From positions 3,735,294-3,780,270 of the forward strand of contig NC_090615.1 of NCBI RefSeq assembly GCF_004359215.1: 44,977 nt of DNA, read 5' to 3'. Origin of the DNA: Bremia lactucae (taxonomy: Eukaryota; Oomycota; Peronosporomycetes; Peronosporales; Peronosporaceae). Of the stretch, positions 8,142 through 17,760 are shown one piece after another. A model generated the notes under the pieces. The model was given only the letters and a program-made list of their open reading frames with translations, made no database searches and was not told the DNA's origin. Made by a program: the position numbers and the translations under genes. Every line of letters begins with the position of its first letter. Positions within the stretch are counted from its first letter, which is position 1.

Positions 8142-9640
8142 ATGGAGCGAAAAGCTTGGTACGCAGCAGCAGGTGCGTGCGCCTCTATATCACTGTTACT
8201 TGTTGAACAGTGCCTTTGAAAATAAGCCTCTGAAGCTGCAAGATCAACCCATTCATTGTCATTATCGCAATTTGTAACGACAAAGAACTCAAATTTCGCG
8301 TTTCTTGCTACTTTAACACAGAGAAACTGTCAAGCGCCGATTTTCTCTTAGTTGCCACAGGGGCCGGCTTCTCTGCGGACTCTTCTCTACCTGTTTACGC
8401 GTAAGTCAACAAACTTGGTTTTAGATACCCTATATTAAATTTTGCATTATTTCTTGGGATGCTAGCGATATTGCCAAGGTCGATGCGTACGAAAAGAAGA
8501 ATCTGGAGTACCACGACCTTTGTGACCCATATATGTTAGAACAAGATGAAGAGATTTTTTACGGATTCTGGGGAAGTTGTACAAATTCATACCGAGATAC
8601 AGAACATCATAAGGGGTACCAAATACTACTGAAGTGGAGGGATGCCATTCAAGTCAAGGCCAATTCCCGTGGCACTGACGGAAAAAATTCCAGTTTTCGA
8701 GCTACTTTTGATCGTCTGAAAAAGTGCCAAGCTCTCCCGGCGGGAGCAAGAGCAGCTTCCGTAACAAGCAATCACTTTTTTGTCTACACTTCAAATGTAC
8801 GAGTCGAGAATTTTTGTACTGGTGTTGAAAAGTAAAGTGACACTTGTAAGGATACAGGTTGACTCGCACTTTAAGCGTGATTTTGACAGCAAAGAAGTTT
8901 ATGAGCTGCATGGAAGCATCGAGAATTGGCAGTGTGCGGGAGATGTCGAGACTGGGACGAGAGAGCCGTGTAAAAAAATTTGGAAGCTGCCACTTGACTT
9001 TCGTTTTGATCTTGATTTAACGACAATGAAGGCACGTGGAGCTGAAGCCACCACATGTCCCGAATGTGGAGGCAAAGGACGACCAAATGTTCTCATGTTT
9101 CACGATAGACAGTGGATTGCAAATACGTCGGAAGAGGTGCGAATTCGAAAGGTTGCCGTGAGTTTGTCGTACTGAATTGTTAACGCATGATAGGAGAGAT
9201 ACATTGCATGGGAATCTGTAATGGAACTGGCAAGTCACTTCTTTATTTAATTTGCAAGTCCTTTCTTATCGTAGCTGCCTATTTTTGTAAGATGCTTCAA
9301 GAAGATCCAACACTTAATCTTGTTGTACTAGAAATGGGCTGTGGAACACGGGTTCGTTTCACCAAATAAGTAGGACTTACTTTTTTTACAATAATTTTTT
9401 TGTACGATGTAGGTACCTTCCGTGCGAAGAGAGACGGAAATGGTTGTTGCTGATGTCATTGAGGGATGCGGTCGTCCGCAGGCGACACTCATTCGAGTCA
9501 ACATCGAGGCTTCTCGTTGCGATCATCCGCTTATCTTAGCAAATAACTCGTTTATTTCGATTCGATCAAAAGGCCTAAAGGCTTTACAGGGCATCGACTA
9601 TGAACTCGATAATTTACGAGTAAAAGCTAAAGCAAAATAA
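8142..9640 (+). CDS. SIR2-family NAD-dependent protein deacetylase (seven exons)
   Basis: Joining 8142-8172, 8322-8400, 8466-8796, 8858-9157, 9194-9233, 9275-9351 and 9413-9640 gives 361 residues with no stop, and all introns are GT-AG. Motifs: GAGFSADS at residues 24-31 (NAD-binding loop), DIAKVDAY and LEYHDLCDP, FYGFWGSC, TSNVDSHF near 145-152, catalytic His165 in ELHGS, four zinc ligands Cys173, Cys185, Cys214 and Cys217 (CPECGG), RPNVLMF at 222-228, and MGCGTR near the C-terminus. The family removes acyl groups from lysines using NAD. This version resembles the bacterial-like SIR2 group, so the substrate is unknown. No signal or membrane segment is seen. The fourth intron could instead start at 9152, and the 36-42 nt introns are the least certain part. 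It converges on the gene at 9831-10892. Confidence 0.88.
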
Positions 9641-9830
9641 GACAATTTAGACGAACAAGCTACTACGAGTGTATGAAATGCGATATCTATATAACTATCA
9701 AACATTGCCAGCATTACTATTCGCATCATCACGATGTATATCCTTAATCGCATTACATATTGTTTCTTTCCATTCCATTTCAATCGATAATTTTACATCC
9801 TGTTCGGAAATATATGTTACATGTGTATTA

Positions 9831-10892
9831 TTAATCAAAAAAATTCAGTAATAAATCGCTTACTGCAGCGAGAGAGACTTCTTTTCGCGCAATTAAAGTG
9901 AAAGCTTTCTCGTCCAAGGCACGATACACCGCGCTATCTCCTGCAATTATGAGACCGGCGAGCTCAGCCACGGCAATACGCAGTCCACCTGCTTGCACTG
10001 TATCCCTAACAGGGATTAACGTGATTCCATTCTCGCACTGTGGCTGCCGAGGAAAAATGAAGATTACAGTATCAATGATGATAAGATTGTATGGAACTTC
10101 TCGTGTCTGAAGCAAGTTCAGTAAATGCCAAGCAATTTGCACGATGTGCAATTCGTCTTTACTACTCACGTCTGGCTCAAGCACGTAGCAAGTTGTAAAC
10201 CAATTTGGTAGATGCTTCACAACTGTGCCACCAATTCGAAACAGTTCTTCTCGAGTTTGAGCTGCTACTGAAAAATTGACAGCATCTTCAGTTTGAGGGT
10301 AAAAGTAGCCTTGAAGGTGAAAGTGATTAACGGACGACCACGCTCCAGCACCGTTAAATCCTGTGACAGATTGATAAAAGAAAATAGTCTTTTCGGAGCA
10401 AATATCTAGCGACGTACCGAGAGCAAAATCCTGACGATTCATCGCACGGGAAATGCTAAGAGCAAATTGCAGAAATTTTTCCGTCATTCTCTGGGGCATC
10501 ACACGGTAAAAGTCAAGGATAAATAGCACGTGACCTCGAACCTTACGAATAAAATCAAAACAGTTGATTAGTATTCTTGAAGACAATTACAATTCAAGAT
10601 CGTTCATCTATTTTAAGCGATCTTTTTTTACCAAAGGGGCTACATTGACGAGAGCAAAGTGGGATTTCTCACTCGTTTGAATACTTTCCCTTCTACTTTC
10701 GATAATTTGCACACATGGAATTTTTTGCTCGTCTCCCACAAAGCGTAACTCACACAGAAATTCGGAGATACTTATTGAACCTCTTAATTGTCATAAATGG
10801 TAAAAAATGTGTAAGCGGTCGTACTTGGCTTTTGTGAAGTCAAACCCTCGTTTTGTGTGCTTGGCAGATGAAATTAGAAGCTGCTGATCCAT
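9831..10892 (-). CDS. GDPGP1/VTC2-like nucleotide-sugar phosphorylase (HIT superfamily)
   Basis: Exons 10892-10825, 10782-10632 and 10541-9831 join in frame into about 309 residues. FDFTKAK in exon 1, NVAPL at the end of exon 2 with RGHVLFI starting exon 3, GAWSSVNHFHLQ near 138-150, and VAELAG towards the C-terminus match the GDP-D-glucose/GDP-L-galactose phosphorylase family. HxHxQ (His146, His148) is the HIT-type nucleotidyl-transfer motif. The family splits GDP-hexoses with phosphate into hexose-1-phosphate and GDP. In plants this feeds ascorbate synthesis; in animals it clears GDP-glucose. Which substrate applies here cannot be told. The introns are 42 and 90 nt. It is somewhat shorter than typical (about 385-440), mainly at the N-terminus. 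A Met codon at 10586 lies within the second intron and is not the start. Confidence 0.82.
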
Positions 10893-11538
10893 CGGACGCT
10901 TATGCTGCGTCGTTTCCCATGAACGAAACTAAAGTTCACAAAACTATGGCGCTATTCACTTATATTTGCCTCCAATCGAACCTTGATATGATTCGGATTA
11001 AATTGAATGACGAGTCCTAAGTCACCGGGAATCCGGCGACGCATTGTGTCAGTCACACTTGTACGCATCACACCTACATGTATAATAGACAAGCTTCCTT
11101 ATTCAGTTGCTCCGCCTATATTACGCGGCCATATGGTCAATTAATCGTACGAGCAGCTTCCGCTAGGTCCCATCGACGTAATAGAACCTCACTTAAGCTT
11201 GATGTCATGATCGTTTTGCTTATGACTTTTATTTATATTATAAGATTTAAAGTAAACATTAGCTGAGAAAGAAAAAATATTGATTGCATCAATCCTTTTG
11301 AATTTGAAAATATATCATAAGATAACAAAAAAGCAGTGTATTGTCTCTTTTCCTATCAAACAAGCGTCTGGTGTATCCACGTTGCTGGCTCAGGGGCTCG
11401 ATGCTTTTTCTGGTCCGATACCACATCACTCGTGGATTTAACGAAGAAGCAATCGAGAAGGAATTCTAATAGGATTTGCCGAAGCAAAAGCACAAACCAC
11501 AGGCCCAGTACATGAGACCCAACTGTATGTGCCACATT
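10893..11538. other. Unique upstream region of the GDPGP1-like gene
   Basis: Non-repetitive sequence without a convincing coding frame on either strand. It should contain the promoter of the minus-strand gene. The A/T-rich stretch at 11200-11340 marks the approach to the transposon boundary at 11539. Confidence 0.45.
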
Positions 11539-11920
11539 CGTAACGGGGTGTCTCGTTACATGAAATTAATACTTGAAGTGTAGGCGGGCACGTCGTAATG
11601 AGGCCACGCTCTACTTAGACACACGCCCTAGCACAGCGAGGAAGCGTTTTAGCGTGCTCCTCTTGCGTGCAGTGAGGTAGTTGTGGTGGGCGCGTTAGCG
11701 ACCTCACCCAACACACTAAGTACTCTGGTTAAGTGTCGTCACGGGAGCGGTAATCCGGCTCCTCGTGCGCACTTACCAAGTAGAAAGTAGTTTTCATATT
11801 GATTTATATTTAATCGTATTAAATATAAATACCTATTTTTACCAATTAAAATGTCGTCTCTATAGATAACACTTTGTGTTTTGCGAGCATATCTTTCTAG
11901 ATACCTCGCGTAACGGATGA
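11539..11920 (+). repeat. Gypsy scrap: LTR start plus pol-tail fragment
   Basis: 11539-11578 matches the first 40 bases of the G3 LTR (with C for the initial T). Next, 11580-11690 matches 39949-40060, the region behind the G6 chromodomain, in the same orientation, encoding the RRARRN..LDT..TARKRF pattern. The rest is A/T-rich and unassigned. It is a broken piece of a G6-like element directly abutting the G3 5' LTR. Confidence 0.6.
11802..11830. repeat. 13-bp-arm inverted repeat
   Basis: ATTTATATTTAAT and its exact reverse complement are separated by three bases. The A/T-only palindrome lies in unassigned sequence just upstream of G3 and could be a foldback or terminator-like hairpin. Confidence 0.7.
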
Positions 11921-12373
11921 TGTAACGGGGTGTATCGTTACATGAAATTAACACTTAAAGGTTGTTAATTAATATACTATCTAAAAGGTAGATAATATTT
12001 GGAGGATATTACTTTATATAGTAATGTTCAGAATTCTTATCCATAAATAGGTATAGACCAATATATATTTTTATTCTGCAGACTAATCAGCTGTAGAGGT
12101 AATCAAAGAGAGTTACAGATAAGATAAAGATAAGAATTCAATTATATGTTTAGTATTAGATTATAATTAAGTCAGCATTTGCAAGATAGAAAGAGAGACA
12201 CTTAATTATATCAATACAGTTTACCTTTTTACCTCTTTAAGCTAGTTACCTTAAAGAGAAGTCTTCCTCTGCACGTACTAGTGTACGTGAAATAACAAAA
12301 GGCACCACTCGCAACCGAAGCAGTGCGAAGTGGACTTGTACTGAAGCAGTATAAGTCGTAGTGCCCCGTTACA
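11921..12373 (+). repeat. G3 5' LTR
   Basis: 453 bp, TGTAACG to CGTTACA. The first 22 bases form a small inverted repeat (TGTAACG, 8-base loop, CGTTACA), and CGTTACA recurs as the LTR 3' end. Confidence 0.88.
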
Positions 12374-12375
12374 CC

Positions 12376-12383
12376 TGGTAGCA
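12376..12383 (+). other. G3 primer-binding site
   Basis: TGGTAGCA two bases after the LTR, the same octamer as in G1, G2 and G6. Confidence 0.68.
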
Positions 12384-12423
12384 CTTTGTAGTCCGTCCAA
12401 GGACCACATTTTCCCCATCTAAC

Positions 12424-13168
12424 ATGGACATGTTAGATGATAGTGGGAATACGCATCACGTTTCCCGTGAAAGCTACTCCTTTTTAAGTGATATAGAAAG
12501 GAGTGCGGTCGAACGAATGAGTGCGGTCGAACGAATGAGTTCGACCGTAGGAAACGATGCAATCTTGGCAATGCTGTCCAATTTGGACAGAGATGCCCTC
12601 CATTCAGCCATCGCCAAGTTCATACAACATGAACTTGACGAGATGAAGGAAAAAGTAGCCTTGCTGAATCAGCAAGGCTCTCAACAGCAGAACTGTTGAG
12701 GTTACAACAGGTACAGATCTCTGTACCTGGGATGATGCGAACGCGTCGTCCCGAAACTCTAAAGATTGACATCTCAAAATATAGGGGAATCGAAGAAGAC
12801 TCCCTCTTGAGATGGTTTGTCGAGTTGGACGATGCCATAAAGGATCGTCACATCATCGACGAGCAAATGCAACTCGCATTCGCTCAAACAAATTTGGCAG
12901 GTCGTGCCAAAACTTGGGCATTGGGCCTTAAGTTGCGCGACTTATACGTCTTTGGGTCGCTTGAGGCTTTTAAAGCCCGGCTCAAACAGACGTTTGAATT
13001 TCCAAGGGCTGAGTTCCGAGCTCGTTAAGAGCTTCTGAAACTCAAGCAAGGCAAGCGTGATGTTCACGCATATGCCCAGCACATACGACTCTTAGCGAGT
13101 TGTATTACCAATAACCCAGTCCATGCAAACCAGTTGATTACGGTGTTCATGCAAGGTCTTACGGATGG
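12424..13168 (+). pseudogene. gag: G3 gag, two frames and a nonsense codon
   Basis: ATG at 12424 opens a 91-codon N-terminal part. The frame then shifts near 12695 to a second part (12696-13028) with LRWFVELDDAI and the capsid-like GRAKTWALGLKLR. A TAA at 13026-13028 replaces the codon found as TCA in G7. The frame continues through the LKQGKRDVHAYAQHI block to the gap. An 18-bp duplication at 12502-12537 repeats AVERMS. The zinc knuckle would lie in the gap. Confidence 0.82.
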
Positions 13169-13268
13169 NNNNNNNNNNNNNNNNNNNNNNNNNNNNNNNN
13201 NNNNNNNNNNNNNNNNNNNNNNNNNNNNNNNNNNNNNNNNNNNNNNNNNNNNNNNNNNNNNNNNNNNN
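13169..13268. other. Assembly gap (100 N)
   Basis: Exactly 100 unknown bases between gag and the 3' LTR of G3. The true size is unknown. Confidence 0.99.
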
Positions 13269-13583
13269 TAGACCATTATGTCTATTTATTCCGCAGACTA
13301 ATCAGCTGTAGAAGTAATCAAAGAGAGTTACAAGATAAGATAGAGATAAGAATTCATTTACATGTTTAGTATTAGGTTATAGTTAAGTCAGCATTACGAA
13401 GATTAAAAGACACTTAACTATATTAATACAGTTTTCATTTTACCCTCTTTAGTTAACTTGTCTTAAGAGAAGTCTTCCTCTGCACGTACAGTGTACGTCA
13501 CCTAACGAGAGGCACCACTCACAACTGAAGCAGTGTGAAGTGGACTTGTATTGAAGCAGTGCAAGTCGTAGTGCCCCGTTACA
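13269..13583 (+). repeat. G3 3' LTR, last 315 bp
   Basis: It matches about 12053-12373 with scattered differences and ends in CGTTACA. The first part of the LTR is in the gap. Confidence 0.88.
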
Positions 13584-14935
13584 TTCTGTCTTTAGCATGC
13601 GCTTGTTCAATTCATTTATCTTGGCTATCGGTCATTGCGTCACGCACGTTTCGTAAGCTTTCATCGCGACGCCAGAAACTCGCTAATCTGTGTTGAAAAG
13701 CAGTAACAGGGCTGAGATTAGCAAGTCGATCGGCAACGTATCCCCCAAACAAGATAGTGGTAGCATAGAACGCGAGGGGGTGTGAGGCCGTTCACGGAGA
13801 ACGTTGTATAGCCTGTAGTGGCATATACAGCTTTGTTTAAGCAGACTCAACATAGAGAGCAGTGTGCTCCAGCACTTAGGCCAAACCAAAAATGTACACC
13901 AATGAATTCCCAGCACGGGCAAACTCGCGAGTGGCGCAGTTGCACGTGACGAGAGCTTAATCTTATGGCACTCTCGCATCGGCGCACATAGGTACTGACC
14001 GATTTATCGATTTTGGCCCACCAATAACTCACCGAACCGTAGGTATTTTCTCGACCGAGATGAACGCTTAAAACAGCATCACATGCCGCATAGAGGATAT
14101 GAGACTTCAATTCATCATAATGAGGAACTGCGATGCGCGAATGATTCGCCGCATCAGAGCAATATCAGAAATGGGCATTATCGATAGAGTATCGATGCCC
14201 CGCTCTCAGTCGTGCCGACAACTTAATGTTAGAGTCTTTAAGAGCTCATTCCTACCAAAAGCTCATAGCAAAGCTACACACTGTCCATCCCTTGGCATAT
14301 GACGCACGGATTAAGTCAGTGAATGGTGACATAGCAGTCGAAACCTGAGCGAACTTATAACCAAGTTTGCCGGACAGCGCATCAGCAAAAAAAAACTCCT
14401 TGTCAGGCTTATACTTCAACTCGAAGTTATATCTCGAAAAGACTCCAAGCCACCAGCCACCCTCTGGGAGAGGTGAGGCGTCTGAGTCACGGTGCATTAA
14501 AATGCATGATCGTTGAAGATCATAAAGGGCTTAGAGCCAAGCAGATGAACTTTGAACTTGACAAGAGGATAGCAAGCCGCTCCTTGTCACGAACGAAATA
14601 GTTCTTCTGCAGCTTTAAGCTGCCTGAGGACACTTACCTCCATCGATGAGCTGCTGAGAACCCGTTCGTTCTCAGGAAATACTATTGCCGACCGCATATC
14701 TGCTACATACCTTAAGTGGAAGGTTTGTGAAACCAATCTTTGAACGAGCTGTAGTCCCGTCAGCGCTCTCATGAATACGCTAGTTGGTGCAGACGAAGAG
14801 CAGTTGCTGTGTTGTTGCTTGGCATCTCCATGTTAATAGCAATAGGTAATTATGGATGGTCACTAAAGCGCCCTTAACCTTCCCCATTAGCTCGCTGACT
14901 TCATCTCCACTTTTTGGTGACGGTGTTTTGGCACC
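13584..14935 (-). mobile_element. G4: gypsy pol remnant with RT deleted
   Basis: Read on the minus strand from 14880: a pre-RT linker (LMGKVKGALVTIHNYL; YVADMRSAIVFPENERVL at about 14700), then directly the RNase H block LKAAEELF (about 14610), FSRYNFELKYKPDKEF (about 14420) and integrase pieces down to about 13600 that parallel G2 18000-18700. The RT is missing, so a deletion joined linker to RNase H. Every frame is broken. Its left edge is the G3 LTR and its right edge the G2 LTR. Confidence 0.78.
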
Positions 14936-15254
14936 TAGCGGAGCTACCTCGCTTCTAAAGTCAGAGGAAGACTTTCAGACTCAGAGAGTCACTTAGTTCT
15001 ATTGAACTAATGGGTTTAACAACTCAGGGAGTCGTACAAGCTATCAAAGCTTAAGGGATCCTAGATCAAGGGATTCAGGGGTTCGTAGAACCAAGTGGCA
15101 ACTAGTGCCCAAGAGGATATACCTTAGAAAGGCTTTCAATTCTTACATATCAATGCGCAAGCCTTAGGAAGGCACTAAACGCTTTAAGATCAAAAGAAGA
15201 ACTGAACTTTATTTAATTAATTAAATCTAAAAAACTTACCCTAGCTAATTAAAA
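14936..15254 (-). repeat. G2 3' LTR, second part
   Basis: 319 bp matching the R/U5-side of the LTR. It begins (minus strand) at TTTTAATTAGC exactly where the first part stops, and ends near GCTCCGCTA, lacking the final CA. Confidence 0.85.
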
Positions 15255-15842
15255 GCCATTATTGAGACCCCCCATAAAGATGGTTTCTACAATTGCTTCT
15301 TGCACCGGGTCTTGATGCATAGATGCAATGGAGGCTCAACTCCTGGACCAAGTCCCCTAGGGTTCTTTTACCCTGTCGAGTCGCTAGGAGCCGTGCTCGC
15401 ATGCGAAAAGCCTGATCAGGCGGTGCAACCATGCTGGTCATTTGCTGTTTCAGCGATCCCATGGGGGAAAAGCGTCGTTTATGGACGTGCTGCACGATGG
15501 TGCCCACTCCATGGCTCTACCTCCAAGGTTGAAAATGGCCATAGCCACCTTTTGCTGTTTCTGATAAGAACAAGGCGGAATCAATGGACATTTCCATCTG
15601 CTTAATCCAAAAAGGGAGATTTTCTACCTCTTTTCCCTCAAATGTTTTCACATTTACAGTTAGAGGGCGAGCCCTCGATACAGAGATGTACCGGGTTGGC
15701 ATAGATGCCGCTAAATGGTCCTGTACCTGACCGATCAGGGACGCTTCGTACCGCATGAAGGCTTCAAGCCTTGCATGCAGGACCTCTGGTCCCTGGGAGA
15801 TAATAAATTCCACGTGCTCAAGCCCGAATAAGGTTTTGAGCT
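15255..15842 (-). pseudogene. gag: gag fragment within the LTR insertion
   Basis: Minus-strand frames 15813-15517 and 15507-15259 are homologous to G1 gag codons 28-180, and the second continues past FRMRAR where G1 and G2 are deleted. This piece therefore derives from a less damaged gag than the element it sits in. Confidence 0.8.
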
Positions 15843-16160
15843 AGCGAGGCGGACCGCCAAAAAATGGTCGGGGGCAGTAGGGGCGCAACGCCCTACCGAT
15901 CAAGCAACCTCAAGAGAATTTGCAAATCTTTTGACAGAAGTTGCTCCAGACACACAGTCATTATGTTTCTCTGCACCTGGAAATGAGGTATTCCTCATCA
16001 CCTTGAAGTTGAAAATGACAAATGATTTGTCACTCAGAGCGCTAGTGGACTGCGGAGCGTCGAATAACTATATTCGTCGCCAGTCACTAGAGGGTAGTAG
16101 GCTCAAATATGTTGAGCGCGACATCCCTCCAACGCGGATGACCGTGCGTCTAGCGACAAT
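15843..16160 (+). pseudogene. pol: Protease fragment of a second gypsy lineage
   Basis: A plus-strand frame (15931 onward) has TQSLCFSAPGNEV, the active-site loop LVDCGAS (Cys for Ser/Thr) and RMTVRLAT, after which it runs into LTR sequence. The closest copies in the window are the G6 (34396-34587) and G9 (43228-43425) proteases. Confidence 0.8.
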
Positions 16161-16321
16161 AATAGATTTTGGCCGCCATTTACATGTGGCGGCGACCACA
16201 TTTATTACCCATAATAAATGGGTTTTAAGTAACTAACTATTTTATAATTAGATAAAAGGGTATTTTACCCATAAAGTAAATGTATACAACAACGGTTCTC
16301 CAACCGATGTGCCCCATTACA
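16161..16321 (-). repeat. G2 3' LTR, first part
   Basis: Begins TGTAATGGGG at 16321 (minus strand) and stops after CCAAAATCTATT, inside the LTR, where the insertion starts. Contains the hairpin with 7-bp arms (16172-16178 and 16187-16193). Confidence 0.88.
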
Positions 16322-16333
16322 CCCTCCCCCATC
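16322..16333 (-). other. G2 polypurine tract
   Basis: GATGGGGGAGGG directly before the 3' LTR on the minus strand. Expected primer for plus-strand synthesis. Confidence 0.75.
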
Positions 16334-17370
16334 AGACTGTTGACACCGAGTGACAACATTCGCTTCATTTCCTCTTTGAGGTTGGAGCCTAAACAGCTAA
16401 CCGTTTGGTTGTGTTTTCCATTCCTTTGTCTAATGACAATTAAGCGTGAGTCACAGACTCTGAGCACCTTCCTCGACGATGAGGGAATGGTGACTTTGAA
16501 AGCCACTCTCACTTAGAGGAGGAGGAAAACGAGCGGCGTTCGCTCACGCCTTGTCCTCCGGACGAACGTCGGCGAGCCCCGAATCCGTTCCCAGAACGTG
16601 GTGCCGCTGATGTCTTAACTGCATTGAGCAGGACACGGGACCCTGAGTCCAACATTATTACGAATCCGCTCGATGAAGAGCAAGAGCAGATAATCCTCAT
16701 AGAGGAAAGAGCTCGTCGTCGAGCTGCCGTAACAGCGAAAGCTAAGGCTCATAGTGAATATAGATTCATCCCGCTTAGTGCGGACGAGCGTCTCAAAGAG
16801 ATAGCGGGTCATAGCTTGGCCATCTGGATATCTGGTCGCCCGGCGAGGACGCCGGAGGAGATTGCTGCTCGCGACGCTCTTCATGAGCAATACCTTACGC
16901 CGAAGGTAATGACGCGAAGCCAGTATCTGACGCGTTTATGTGATCAAGCCCGTGGGGCTTCGGTGACCTCCATGAGGGAGATTCCGATCGTTTTGTTTCC
17001 AAACGAAACAAGAACTGAAAACGAAGTCTCATTTGAGAAATGGGTTCACCGGGCCCGCAAACTCCGTAATATCTGAAATATATCAGAGAGTCTGCGGATC
17101 GAGGTGATGTTCGTTTGGAGCGGAAGCTTCGCTTCGACTTTGCTAAGATTAAGGCCAAAGGCCAGTTACGTTCGGCATTTATGCCACAAAACTAAGAAAG
17201 GCCTAGCCAATATTTCAGTGCTTCGGTTGACCGTACAGCCGAGGGTCGAAGCCGCACTGAGGCTTAAGATCCACCTAATCCCTCGTTTAGTGGTGGGAAG
17301 CGTCGTTTGACGCGAATTGACCCTGAGCTTGGCGCTCAAACCGTCAACGGCGTACGGGCAATCTTGCCGA
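16334..17370 (+). pseudogene. Antisense frame (aORF) of G2
   Basis: This is plus-strand coding-like sequence opposite to gag-pol. An open frame begins in the LTR (from 16280). After a shift near 16510 the frame with PPDERRRAPNPFPERG runs to 17076 (TPEEIAARDALHEQYL, RSQYLTRL, EKWVHRARKLRNI). A further shift leads to the block with LRFDFAKIKAKGQLRSA and PSQYFSASVDRT up to about 17370. It is the counterpart of the G1 aORF at about 90-95 percent protein identity over the common part. It is charged, probably helical, with no recognised domain and no signal or membrane segment. It may require an antisense promoter in or near the LTR. Confidence 0.5.
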
Positions 17371-17760
17371 AGAGGTACCTCGAACTCCCAAGAGTTTTCA
17401 GAAGAGGGTTACCCTAGCCACTTCACCAGATACTGGTATTGACCCTCACGACGACGTCGCTTAGAAAGTTTCTCCACATGAAACTGAGGGTTCCCCCGCG
17501 TATCAAGCAGCGCGGGAGGGGGCCGAAATTTCGGCGGAAGCATTTGATGCTCTACGGCACGAGGTGCAACTTCTTCGTGAGGTCCTTGCTCGGGTTGAGA
17601 GCTCTTTTGAGGCGGTTCGGACCGTCTTTCGACGCTGAAGCGTCAGCAGCCTCGTTTAGAGGGCCAGCTAGACATCCTGGTGAGGATGCAGCAATCTGCG
17701 GCACGACCGCCTGTCTCGGCGCAAGCGCCTTCAAGTCCACGTGAGAAGGGTCCCGATATG
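17330..17760 (-). pseudogene. pol: G2 chromodomain and linker
   Basis: On the minus strand the chromodomain (FHVEKL, RRRREGQYQYLVKWLG, a TAA stop, then PSSENSWEF) lies at about 17500-17380. Upstream is the Pro/Glu-rich linker in the frame 17878-17552. The stop falls in the middle of the domain. Confidence 0.82.

Larger units (their letters stand above)
11921..13583 (+). mobile_element. G3: gypsy element collapsed around an assembly gap
   Basis: 5' LTR, primer site and gag are followed by 100 N and the last 315 bp of the 3' LTR. Round 100-N runs conventionally mark gaps of unknown size, so the pol region is probably missing from the assembly rather than from the genome. The LTR family differs from that of G1/G2; gag matches G5 and G7. 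No matching 5-bp direct repeats flank it (GATGA versus TTCTG). Confidence 0.85.
15255..16160. other. 906-bp composite insertion in the G2 3' LTR
   Basis: Two unrelated pieces are joined head to head. The minus-strand piece 15842-15255 is a gag fragment of the G1/G2 family (HVEFIISQG relative; it keeps LATRQGKRTLGDLVQELS, lost in G1/G2). The plus-strand piece 15843-16160 is a protease fragment of another lineage with LVDCGASNNYIRR. Only two bases are duplicated at the ends, so this is not a normal integration. Confidence 0.78.

Noticed and set aside
9831..10586. Single-exon model of the phosphorylase starting at the Met at 10586
   Set aside because: Its first 15 residues come from an intron; splicing to 10632-10782 and 10825-10892 adds conserved family sequence in frame.
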